A stretch of DNA of 64,000 nt from Malus domestica (taxonomy: Eukaryota > Streptophyta > Magnoliopsida > Rosales > Rosaceae): positions 34,092,001-34,156,000 of the forward strand of contig NC_091667.1 of assembly GCF_042453785.1 (NCBI RefSeq), read 5' to 3'. The translations under genes were made by a program, and so were the position numbers. Position 1 is the first letter of the stretch, and each line of letters starts with the position of its first letter. Under the pieces are notes generated by a model. It saw nothing but the letters and a program-made list of their open reading frames with translations, had not been told where the DNA came from and ran no database searches. Positions 27,722-38,034 of this stretch are shown in pieces.

Positions 27722-28865
27722 GTCAAATTTTTTTCGTGATCCCTGTGGTGACACGACATTTTCAATGTGACCCTCGTGGTGAAAAAGTTGTTAATTAAAC
27801 TCTCGTAGTGAGCCTTGTTAGCAATTGAGGTTCAATCCAAACTTCCATTATTCTTTTGTTAAATAAACTCATGTGACTATCACATGGAGGGATTAAATTC
27901 GTCATTTCAATTCAAATTACATTGTATGCGGTGGACATCTAGTATGACTTAGGGTGTAACTGAAATTAGATTTTATCAAAAAAAAAAAACTTAAACGCAA
28001 TGTAACTAAACCTATAAAACCATGTCAATGGCTAGGAGAAGAGGTGAATGTAAAGTTGCACCTAATTTCTTAGGTATGATTTCGTTTAGAAATCCTACTA
28101 CTTTTGATAAACTATTTTTTTTTCCAATGTCAACACGTCTTTGATCATGAATTAGAGACTTAGTCTTATTTGAATTTTAAGTCTTCTATCAATTTGTACT
28201 AGTTTGCATAGACCTTCTGGAATGGCCCCAATGCACAACATGCAAAATCAACAAATGAAAAAGCACAATACCTTGCAAAAAAAAAATTGATGAAGCGAAG
28301 GGAATTGATTTTGTATTGTGAAAAACTAGATTATTTGTTTATTTTGTGGAAAATATTTTGAATGACTATTTGTTATGATGAACCACAATATATTGTGGAA
28401 GACATACTTTTGTCTTTGTGTTTTTTTTTTTTTGGCTTGGATATATGCTTTTGTCATTAGTGTGCACAATACATTATGGTATGAGAAATGATGAAGTTGT
28501 TTTTTCTTTCGGTTAATGTAATTTATCTCCCTTTTGTTTCAATTTGCTTTGTACACTGGAATCAGATGCCAACTCACAAGAGAAACAAGTGCATGTCATA
28601 ACTCACTCAGAGAGAACACATGTATACGGTATATCTAAGTCATGCTAGATGTCCATGGAATAGGATGTAATTTGAATTGAAATGATGAATTTGACTCATC
28701 CACATGATAGTCACATGAGTTTATTTAACGGAACACTAACAAAAGTTTGGATTTGGACCTCAATTGCTAACAGGGCTCACTACCAAGGTTTAATTATTAA
28801 CTTTTTCACCACAAGGCTCACATTGAAAGTGTCGTGTCACCACAGGGATCAAGAAAAAAAATTGG
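27722..28865. mobile_element. Second long-TIR element, ~240-bp inverted ends
   Basis: Bases 27,722-27,965 match the reverse complement of about 28,628-28,865 at roughly 85% identity. Shared landmarks are TGATCCCTGTGGTGACACGA at the outer side, GTTAGCAATTGAGGT, AAATAAACTCATGTGACTAT and TTTCAATTCAAATTACAT. The interior of about 660 bases is AT-rich and non-coding. Long inverted ends suggest a Mutator-like or foldback non-autonomous element. The family is not assigned. Confidence 0.75.
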
Positions 28866-29617
28866 CCTTGTTTTTAATACAAACAATATTTTTAACTAAA
28901 GGGTTGATGAAATAAATTGGTATCAAACTCATCATTTACAAGATTCGGACTTAAGACCTTTAACTTATAAGAGGAATACTACTATACTGTAGTACTGAAT
29001 AACATTAAATTGCTTTGGACCTTAGTCTCAATTTAATTTAACAAGATATGATAATTGATTTGGAAGACTTAATACTTCGCCTTTGTTTACATGACATGAA
29101 TGATGCTCTCCTGTTCATTTGGTTAAATCTAAACGCTCACTCGTTAAAAATAATGTGCGGAAGAGGATTTCCATGGATGGTATTTGAGGTATTGAATCGT
29201 AATTGACTTCCATGCATCGAACTGTGAGTCTGTGACTTTTAGACATGGTGTGGGCTTCTGTTAAGAGCTGTCGTTAAGAGGGTTTGGGGACTTTGGGCTT
29301 CTTAACCATCTCCTTTTCCATGAGATCCAATTGCATTTTTTCAAACATTTTTGTAATTATTTTTTCCAATAAATATGCATTTCTCATTATTCTCAAAAAC
29401 AAGAAAAAAGAAATACGCACCCCTGTTTAGTAGCAGCCAGTTATAATATTCATTATTGCAATGAACATTAGGTTACAAATCTATAGATCTTCAGGAGCGA
29501 TCATGCATAGCTTTCTTACTCTTCGAGATTCTGTTTCTTGACGTCCAAAGCTTGTGATGTGTATATATATAAAAGTATTTACTTTATGCATGTTTTAAAT
29601 AACCATTTATATTAACC
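28866..29617. other. Intergenic, no recognised gene
   Basis: Starts with a degenerate dispersed repeat (TCGGACTTAAGACCTTTAAC, about 28,945). The remainder is AT-rich spacer with nothing recognised. Confidence 0.45.
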
Positions 29618-29838
29618 TTTCTACACAGATTACTATCAGAGACCGTGGATGAAGAAAAGTGAGTACGTTGCTCCCTTAGATTTGATTTGAATCGATTACA
29701 CCTCACACAGCAAGCATGAGGGAATTACTTTCTACACAGATTACTATCAGAGACCGTGGATGAAGAAAAGTGAGTACGTTGCTCCCTTAGATTTGATTTG
29801 AATCGATTACACCTCACACAGCAAGCATGAGGGAATTA
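29618..29838. repeat. Perfect-looking 111-bp tandem duplication
   Basis: The block beginning TTTCTACACAGATTACTATC and ending AAGCATGAGGGAATTA occurs twice in succession with a period of 111 bases. I saw no difference between the copies, so the duplication is recent. Confidence 0.9.
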
Positions 29839-29908
29839 GCCATTCCAATCCTTCACACTTTCAGCGTGAGCTTTGATGACGTGCTGGAGAATGACCACTT
29901 ACTTACAT

Positions 29909-30287
29909 GATGTAAGTTAGGGTTGGTTTGGTATTGTTGTGATTTGAAAAAAAACTGCTGTGAGAATAAGCGGTTGTGAAATAAATCAGCAGAGTGTTTG
30001 GTAAACTTTTTTGTAAAAGTGTTTTTGGAAGAAAAAAAAAACAGTCTGATAGTGAGTCTTTTCATTAAAGGAGCACTGTAGCTGTGTGTGCTTTGAAAAA
30101 AAAAAAAAAAATTCCAAAGCTGCAAATAGCAGCTTCAGCTTTTTTCTTTAATTTCAGCTTATTCTCACAACATCTTCCAAAATAAGCCATTTTTTTTCAG
30201 TTTACCAAACGCCTAAAACCCTCACAGCTTTTTCATATGTGCTTTTTTTTAAGCACCTTACTCCCAAACCACCCCTTAGTTACATCA
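29909..30287. mobile_element. MITE with GGTTTGG/CCAAACC termini
   Basis: Left end GATGTAAGTTAGGGTTGGTT; right end in reverse complement GATGTAACTAAGGGGTGGTT. The interior has mirrored A- and T-runs and complementary text (GTGAGAATAAGC against GCTTATTCTCAC; TGGTAAACTTTTTT against CAGTTTACCAAA). It is about 380 bases and non-coding. This type of T-rich MITE is common in plant genomes. The exact ends are uncertain. Confidence 0.65.
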
Positions 30288-30651
30288 GATTAATTTGACA
30301 GATGACACAATATACACCCTCTAATGTTTTAATCTTGGCCATCCATTACAAATAAGAACAAACATAAAAACTTAAGAACATTTCTAACTAAGAACCCAGA
30401 AACTGATTCTTCAAAGCTTCAATTCTTCGATCTTGCACCAACAGAGCTTATAGCTCAGCAATTCGGACATAGGAATATGATGCTCTGTACAGATTGGTAG
30501 AAACTAGTAGCTAGCGAAAGACACTGATAAATAAATATCCAGTATAATGGTGTTACTGTTGCTTTAACTTGTTTTTTTATTGATGATTATTGGTTCATTA
30601 ATCATGTGGGGTTCCTTCACACCTGCCATGTCTTTGAGTACATGTTCATAT
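30288..30651. other. Short spacer between MITEs
   Basis: About 360 bases, nothing recognised. Confidence 0.4.
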
Positions 30652-31962
30652 TAGGGCTGGGCAAACGGGTACAAGACCCGCGGGCCGGTTCGGGTATTGT
30701 CGATTCGGGCCGGGTTCGGGGCGGGGCCAAATTTGGTAGAGACAAAGCGGGGCGGGGCGGGGCGGGGATAGGGTATCTACAGGGGCGGGGCGGTTCCATA
30801 ATTTTAGAATACAGGGGCCCCGAACCTACCCGTTTTACATATGCTTTACTCATTTAGTCCCCTTCCCCCGATTACCCCACTTTCTTTCTTCGTTCTCGCA
30901 CCCCTCGACTGCGTCGACATCACAGCAGTCGAAGAAGACGATGGGCTCACCATCGGAGAAGACGATGACCTCATCGCCACGATCCATGACTGGACTGCCA
31001 AGATCTGCTATTGCTCAACTCCGTCAGTTCGTCTTTCTATCTCCGTTAACTTGAGCTCTGCTCAAATACAGTTTGTCGATATCTCCGTCAGTTCGTCCTA
31101 CGAATCCAAATCGGCCACCACCATCATCTCATCTCCTCCCTAAATTAAGGTAATTTACTGAATTCAGTCTCTGCAATCTCTCTAGGGGTATGATTTGAGG
31201 CTAATTTGTTTTATTGGGTTGAAAGTTTTCTGGGTTTGAAATTTTTAAGTGGGTTTTCGGGGATCAATGAATAAAATTGTAATAAAATTGCAAATGGATG
31301 GCATTAGATTCGATTTGCTGGGTAGAGCCTTCCTTAAGCTAGTCTCCACAAATATCTTGGGATCTTCCATTGCTCTGCTGCTGGTGGGATTCTTTGGATG
31401 TGCAGAGAAGGAAGCAACTGCAGAAGCAAGCATTAATCTTCTGGGTTGGTTTCTGTGTCTCGGATGAACTTGCAGGTGCAACAGCTGTTGGTGGAGTTGC
31501 AGCTGGGAGTTCGGCGGTGCTATTGAGTGGTGGTTTTGTCTTGCTTCATACTTTGTAGAATGTGGTATCTGTGAAATTTGTGGAATTTGTGGAATCTGTG
31601 GAAATCTGGGAAATTTGTGAAATCTGTGAAATTTGTGGAATTTGTGCAGTTTTTTTCAATCTGTGCAATCTGTGCACTGCAAAATGCAAACTGTAATCTG
31701 TGCAGTTTGTGAGAAACTGCAAAAAACTGCACTAATTGCAGTTTGTGAGAAACTGCAATCTGTGTGCAGCAAACATTTTTAAACAGGAAAAAAAAGGACC
31801 CGTGTACCCGGATCGAACCGGCCCGTTTCAACCGGGCCGGGTAAGGTCCGGTTCTAATTTTCAAAATTGTAATGCCCGGCCTGGCCCGCCCCGTCTCCTT
31901 TAATTCCGGGTCCGGTCCGGTTCCTTCAAAAATGGGCCCGGCCCGGCCCGTGCCCAGCCCTA
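30652..31962. mobile_element. GC-ended hAT-like non-autonomous element (1.31 kb)
   Basis: It starts TAGGGCTGGGC and ends GCCCAGCCCTA, a perfect 11-base inverted terminus. It is flanked by a perfect 8-base direct repeat GTTCATAT (30,644-30,651 and 31,963-31,970), the duplication length typical of hAT elements. The outer ~150 bases on each side are very GC-rich (GGCGGGGCGGGGCGGGG; GGCCCGGCCCGGCCCG). The middle contains a CT-rich stretch, an acidic open frame without known domain, and a minisatellite (31,560-31,780) of GTGGAATTTGTGGAATCTGT-type repeats. No transposase. Confidence 0.85.
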
Positions 31963-32092
31963 GTTCATATATTTGGCCCTGATTCCAGAACGACAAAAAA
32001 ATGAAGGGATCAGAGTAGTAGTTCAGCTTTCATGCATGCGCATAAATAACATATGTGTGTTGTAGAGCCAAAAACAATTAAGATACAACACG

Positions 32093-32634
32093 TGGATTTT
32101 TGGAAAGGATAAAATTATCTTTGAGGCACATCGGAATTTCTATGTGTGAGCAGTGGACAATCATCGCACAATTAAGTCAAAAATGCCCAAATATGTATTT
32201 ATTTTTAAACCTATTTCATTCATTCTTATCAAATCCTCTCCACAAGGTAGCCCCAAATCATTCATTTTTAATTATATTAATTAGCTAATTAATTGATTTA
32301 TTATTCAATTATTCCTAATTAGCTACAAATCATGAACCTCACCCAAAATATCAACCAAGTGGCCGGTCCTCTTCCTCCTAAAGGGGCCAGCCACACCCTT
32401 ATAAATACTACCTTTATCTCTCCAAAACCCAATTCCAATTCTCTTGCTAAATTCTCTAAATTATCCAAACATTTTTCCCTCAAAATTTTAACTTTGACAT
32501 CGGAGGTTCTTCAGTCAAAGCCTCCCCTCAAATTCATCGTAGGCGCGTGAGACTCTTGATCTTGACCTAAGGTGTTATTTGTTTTGTAGGTGCAATTTTG
32601 TCCAATAGCAAGAAGGAAGAAATTTGCATCCACA
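32093..32634 (+). repeat. Left LTR of the gypsy element
   Basis: Pairs with 34,583-35,223. Sequence identity looks near 85% in the alignable part, so the insertion is old. Confidence 0.75.
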
Positions 32635-34124
32635 AATTGATGCTTTCATTGAGAGTTGAGTCACACGCTCGTAGAAGACTCTCGCATCTAAGGTTTTTTC
32701 TTTCCTTGCTTATTTGTAGATTTTTCGTACGTTCCTTATCCTTGGAATTTTTACTTCTAAAAATTCTTTAATAAAACGTAAAAGAAAAGTACAAATGGCA
32801 AGAGATTTGGAAACCTCGACGAACGAAAATTCCAACGTTCAAGGATTAGGATTGCGGCGATCTTCAAGGCTCAACATAGAGGTGAGTGGAGCGGCACCCC
32901 CCACGAGGCACCACCTTGGCAACCACTCACGACAAGGTACATGGCGCCACAACCACGACCCCGAGCTGTGCCACTTCCACCTTCAAAGGCCCAAGCCCTA
33001 GTCGAGTCGGCCAATGCCACCCAAACTCGACGTGAACCCAACGCGTTGCTAACCTAAGCCCTAGCCTCGCACCCATGTGCGCCACACGCCTAGCAGCCTA
33101 CTCCTGTGGCCCATCATGCTCCCGATGAGTAGCCCACTCTTGTGGCCTAGACTATTCCCATGACCCAGCCTACTCTTGTGGCCTAGCCTGTTCCCGTAGC
33201 CTTCCAAGCAGCCCAAATCGGTCCAAGATCAAATCTCGACTTCCACTGCTCAAAGAGATACATTCCTTCCAAGCTTTTCCAACCCAAATGGAGAACAACA
33301 CTTGTCTCGACAAGTCATAGAGTTGACGAGCGCTATCGCACAACAAACGAACTTAGTGAACCAACTCTTGCAGCGTATCGAGATGCAACTTACCTTAGAC
33401 AAGGTGTCCCGAAGTAGGACATGGGCAGACGAAGAACCTCTCCAGTTGCTTCCCCGCAAGCAGTCACTAGACCGGCCACGAACCAAACGTTCGGGCAGTG
33501 TACACTTTTGACTGGGCCCTTTAGATAGCGTATACTCCCGTCTTAGCGTGTGGAGGAGCGTGCACTCTCGACTAGGCCCACAGACGAGCATACATTCAGG
33601 TTGGGGTCACACTCCGATAGTCAACATGAGCAACCTTCCATGCAAAATGTTCATTCGCTGCTAAGCCTTCAAGGAGCATCATCCACCTCACTTTGAAATA
33701 GGCAGCACGACTGACGAAAAGAAGCAGTCACTCAATCCGACTCAAGATCACTAGACAGCATACGAGAAATTCACTCATTTGCTAGACCAGCAGGTCACGA
33801 CTAGGGGCAGCTGAGAACTCTGCTACCTTCACAAAGGTAAATTCAGGAAGAAGTAGAGAGACTCTTGACTAAGCGATTGCACGTAATGAGGTTACCGATG
33901 AGACACTACGACGGGACATGACCAACATAAGCATTTCACCCTTCACGGATGAGATCGAGCAGGCAGAGCAGCCTTCCAAAAAGGACTTCCAGCAAACCAC
34001 CCGTTGTTAGAAAAATTAATCATCTAACTTTGGCATACTCTTTCAGTCTGACAGATAAGCATGCATTTTGGGACAATGCTCGCCAATCAAGATGCAAGGA
34101 CTTGAAAAAGAACCTGACATCACC

Positions 34125-34430
34125 TATCTACTATCCAAACCGAAAGCACCGGATGACTTATTCGCATGTTTGACGGTATCTGAAGCAGCAATAAGCTCTA
34201 CCATTATACGAGAAGAGCTGGGGGCTGGACTACCTGTATTCCACAATTCAAAAGCTCTTCTCAATGCTACCAGAAATACAAAAGCTAACTTTGGCAATAG
34301 TTGTTGCAACCTGGAAGCTCAAGTTTTACTTTCAGAAACATGTAGTCATCCTCATGACGCACTATTCCGCCCAATCTAGACGGGCGACGATAAAAGCATA
34401 GACATTGGCAGATGCAAAATTTTCTGACGA
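34125..34430 (+). pseudogene. RNase-H/RT remnant of the gypsy element
   Basis: The plus strand reads SKPKAPDDLFACLTVSEAAI, then IIREELGAGLPVFHNSKALL. After a frame change it reads IQKLTLAIVVATWKLKFYFQ. This order matches the connection and RNase-H region of Ty3/gypsy polymerases, where typical text is LAVSE, IREE, PVFY-SKAL and LALVVA-RKL-YFQ. The frame shift and downstream stops show it is dead. Upstream reverse transcriptase, protease and the integrase are missing. Confidence 0.75.
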
Positions 34431-34582
34431 ACGCAACAACTCGGCCCAAAGGCGCGCCAAGGGCAGACGAACACTAGAATGACATACTCAAAAACAAGTT
34501 TTGTCTTCGTTGCCCCAAAAGTTTCTACATAGGAGCAACATGCACCGGCAGTAGAACACCACCTCCAAAAATAATCAAGAGG

Positions 34583-35223
34583 TGACATATGAATTTTTTA
34601 GTAAAATTGATAAAATTACCCTCGAGGCACACCAGAATTCCTACGCGCTAGCAGTGGACAATCATCCCACAATCAAGTAAAAAATGCCCAAATAGGTATT
34701 TATTTTTAAACCTATTTCATCCATCATCATCAAATCCTCTCCACAAGGTAACCCCCAAATAATTCCTTTTTAATTATATTAATTAACTAATTAATTGATT
34801 TATTATTCAATTATTCCTAATTAGCTACATATCATGAACCTCACCCAAAATACCAACTAAGTGGCCGGTCCTCCTCCTCCTAAAGGGGCCGGCCACACCC
34901 CTATAAATACTACCTTAATCTCTCCAAAATTCAATTCCAATTCTCTTACTAAGTTCTCTAAATTCTCCAAACAATTTTCTCTCAAAATTCTAACTTTGGC
35001 ATCAGAGGTTCTTTGGCCAAAGCCCTCCCCCCCTCCCAATTCATTCTCTAAATTTTCCAAATACTTTTCTCTCAAAATTCTAACTTTGACAACGGAGGTT
35101 CTTTGGCTAAAGTCCCCCCAATTCATCGTGGGCATATGGGGTTCTTGACCTTGACCTAAAGTGTTATTTATTTTGTAGATATAATTTTGTCTAAGAGCAA
35201 AAAAGAAGAAATTTGCATCCACA
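34583..35223 (+). repeat. Right LTR of the gypsy element
   Basis: Longer than the left LTR because a block containing TTCTCTCAAAATTCTAACTT occurs twice (about 34,975 and 35,065). It has a TATA-like TATAAATACTACC at about 34,902. Confidence 0.75.
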
Positions 35224-35625
35224 TGTGTGTGTGAGTTTATCCATCGGCGAGGCCCCATGGCTCCATGGGCCAAGAAAATATCCGACAATAATTACTGTTT
35301 TAATACTAAATTTCTCGATGAGACGTTGACTTCGACATTTGTCTGATAAAATATCTCGTGCAGGATTTTGTAGTGTAAGAAGACTGTTCTTAATTTTATT
35401 TTGTTTGAATCCAGTGATTTAAAACATCACAGTTTCTTGACAATGATAATATGCATGGCTATGAATTTCTATAAAAAATGGATGATGAAATGATCCATCT
35501 TTTGCCCTGCGTGATCACAGCAGGCGCATGGTGAACTGAATTGTACGGAGACTTTGAAGATAATGGAACAACCATTATCAAACTAAGAACGAACCCTATT
35601 AAGAAATTAGCACAAGAACAGGTAA

Positions 35626-35661
<36 letters not shown>

Positions 35662-35940
35662 ATCAGCTATATGCTTATGATCAATCTAGCTAGCACTTAG
35701 GTGGATATATTATTTGCATCTATTTTCCAGTTAAACAAAACCTAGCCAGTGAAGTTTCTGCAAACATTTCAAGCCTCACCCTATAATAACCATCTGCGAA
35801 TTAACAAAATTAACTAAATTATGATCATGAAGTTAATAAGCTCTCAAAAAATTCATCAAATTAATTGGCAAAGTAAAGAGGGTTTACTTTCGATTTCATA
35901 CCTGGATAAACCGATTATCAGATGAGTTAAGAGGTTTAGA
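35224..35940. other. Spacer between gypsy element and MIR393
   Basis: AT-rich, with one CA microsatellite. It would lie 3' of the MIR393 hairpin on the minus strand. Nothing else recognised. Confidence 0.45.
35627..35659. repeat. (CA)n microsatellite
   Basis: Uninterrupted CA dinucleotides for 33 bases. Likely length-polymorphic. Confidence 0.95.
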
Positions 35941-36080
35941 GCAGATGATGGAAACGTCCGAAGGGATCGCATGATCCAACTACATATATAACCTGCCATG
36001 TCTGTACGGACGATGTTTGACATATATGATCAATTAGATCAATGCGATCCCTTTGGAAGCCTCCACCTGCACTAGATATA
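35941..36080 (-). ncRNA. MIR393: MIR393 microRNA precursor
   Basis: On the minus strand the 21 bases at 36,057-36,037 equal the conserved plant miR393 as I remember it (start UCCAAAGGGAUCGCAU). The next base is U instead of the usual final C. After a loop of about 60 bases the other arm at 35,975-35,955 reads AUCAUGCGAUCCC and then UUCGGACG, a typical miR393 star. The two strands pair over nearly the whole 21 bases, with one A-C mismatch and one bulged U. The star extends two bases beyond the pairing at its 3' end, as Dicer-like products do. Pairing continues below the duplex (GCAGGUGGAGG against complementary bases of AUCAUCUGC). miR393 is known to cut mRNAs of the TIR1/AFB auxin receptors. 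A TATA box lies upstream at 36,179-36,185. It is independent of the neighbouring genes. Confidence 0.92.
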
Positions 36081-36178
36081 TATTCTTCAAAACCCTAGCT
36101 CTCAAAAGAAATATGCATATGGCATATATGGTGATTCAAGTCTCAGGAACTGGTTATTTGGGTTCTTGATCAGTTGAG

Positions 36179-36185
36179 TTTATAT
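36179..36185 (-). promoter_or_regulatory. Candidate TATA box of the MIR393 transcript
   Basis: The minus strand reads TATATAA about 120 bases before the mature miRNA. This would start the primary transcript near 36,150. It is placed by position and motif only. Confidence 0.45.
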
Positions 36186-36199
36186 ACGAAAGGAGAAGG

Positions 36200-38034
36200 T
36201 TAGCTGTCTTTTAAATGCACAAGTGAAGCCCTTTTTGTTCTGTTCATGCATTTCGTGTGATGGGAAGGTTCATTTGCGTATGAGTCATGAGATGCTTCTT
36301 TTCCTATCAGTCTATCTTTTCCAATCTACCTAGTTACTAAAGGTTAGCTAACCACTTTTCTCAACAAGTACTGCTAGAATTCACACATTTTTGAACCACA
36401 TTTCAATAATATATTATCTACGTACGTAATCAATGATGCATACAATTAATATTTAATAAGATAAATCTTCTTAAATAAGAAGATGGATCCGTGACATCAT
36501 TTTTTTACACAACATTTTACACAAGTTTTTATGGGGCTCACTCCGTAATGTATTTTAACGATCCGAGTCTTCTATCTTTTAGAAGATAATTCATAGGTCT
36601 TCCTTGAAAAAAATTAGACAAATTCATTACCATTTAGACATGCATTTGTAGTAAAGAAAATGGACGAATACGGTTCTACAAAGAAACCCTAAACTCTTAA
36701 TAGTTTCAGATTTATGTGGTTTTTGGTAGACGTGATATTTGAGGAAATATCTAAACGATAGACGAATCAGATCATTCAAATACATTACGAAGTGAACCCT
36801 ACAAAAACATATGTAAAAAAATAATATCACGTATCCGTCTTCCTTAAATAATATGGCATATCGCGACAATGCCATACATTACAAAAATATCGTCTCGCTA
36901 ATACTTTGTTTTCAAATATTTCTTCATATACCATAAGTAAGTTGTATGTATGGATTATGTGGGCAATTAATTAATGGGGGGTATCGTGTATGTAATAACG
37001 AATGAATACCACATCATATATGAACATATGTGGCCTACGGCATTCAATCGGTTCAAAAGTAATCAATCTCTAAACGGGGTATGTTAGTGGTAAGGGGAAC
37101 CGACAAGAGAATATGGGGGCAATTGCATAATTGCATTTGCATGTTCATATAAAGCAGGTAAAAGTTGTAATCAAATATCTATTCTTGCCACCAAAAAACT
37201 CAGCATTATTCCCAATATAGATAATGACACTTTACTTTACACGCGTTGTAATTTGTTCTTTTTTAATTTAGTTTTATTATTTTAAATATTTGATTGTATT
37301 AAAAAAACTAATTTACTGTCTATAATTTGAAAAAAAAAAGGTTAGTAACACTCTTTACGTCGGTTGCTTTCTTTTGATTATTAAGACAAAATTAAGGAAG
37401 CACAACAACCACTAGCAAGTGCATAGTTTTATTTGCGTCTTAACCATGCCCATACCCCTCTCAAGTCTCAACATTGAATATGACATATTTTCGTTTCAAT
37501 CATTCATAAATACAGAAAATTATATATATTTCTGATCGTATACACAAATTTTAGTTTGTCACGTAAAATAAAGAAATATAAGCGACGTAATCTCAATACG
37601 TTGCCTTGAAGCAAATCAATTGAACTTTTCAACAATTCTCAAGGTGATCAGCATTTTTTTTCTTCTTACAATCGATATTGAACAAAGGGATAATCTAAAA
37701 ATTTCATATTTAAGCACGAATGCTCTTAACGAATTGAGTTGCAAACTCTTTACCAGATAATATCCCTTTTAAACAAAGAGATGATGTTTCTCTTAATAAA
37801 TCCAGTCTAGAGGTTGCCATTCGGCCCAAATTACGGACCAGGCCTAGTAAGGGCTAAAATTTGGTCCTTGTTAATCGGCCCGTATTAGCTTAATAGGGTT
37901 CGATCGGCTGTGTTTGAATTAAAGAACCAAAAAAAAAAAAAAAAAAAAAAAGCTGAGAGCCTGCAACTCTCGCCTGTGCAGTTTTCTGATCATTTCCCGC
38001 CTATCTTTGCCACTCCTCAACTGAGAAGAAGAAG
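36200..38034. other. Intergenic between MIR393 and RPC3
   Basis: AT-rich. The first ~1 kb is presumably the MIR393 promoter region. Just before RPC3, copies of GGCCCA/GGCCCG (37,820-37,890) resemble the GGCCCA elements common upstream of plant housekeeping genes. A 21-base A-run lies at about 37,928-37,950. No other gene was recognised. Confidence 0.5.

Larger units (their letters stand above)
32093..35223 (+). mobile_element. Decayed Ty3/gypsy LTR retrotransposon
   Basis: Two direct repeats of about 540 and 640 bases (32,093-32,634 and 34,583-35,223) flank a ~1.95-kb interior. Both repeats share AGCAGTGGACAATCAT, TAATTAATTGATTTATTATT, a TATA-like TATAAATACTACC and an end at TTTGCATCCACA. 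After the first repeat comes CTTTCATTGAGAGTTGAG, which I remember from this repeat class. The interior starts with a gag-like frame (MARDLETSTNENSNVQG; RRSSRLN), then LSRQVIELTSAIAQQTNLVN, and ends with an RNase-H remnant. Most of pol is deleted and the frames are broken. The right LTR carries an internal ~100-base duplication around 34,960-35,120. The exact LTR starts and target duplication are not resolved. Confidence 0.8.

Noticed and set aside
30841..31143. A 100-codon acidic open frame inside the hAT-like element.
   Set aside because: No recognised domain. It lies inside a non-autonomous transposon and is best seen as chance or decayed sequence.
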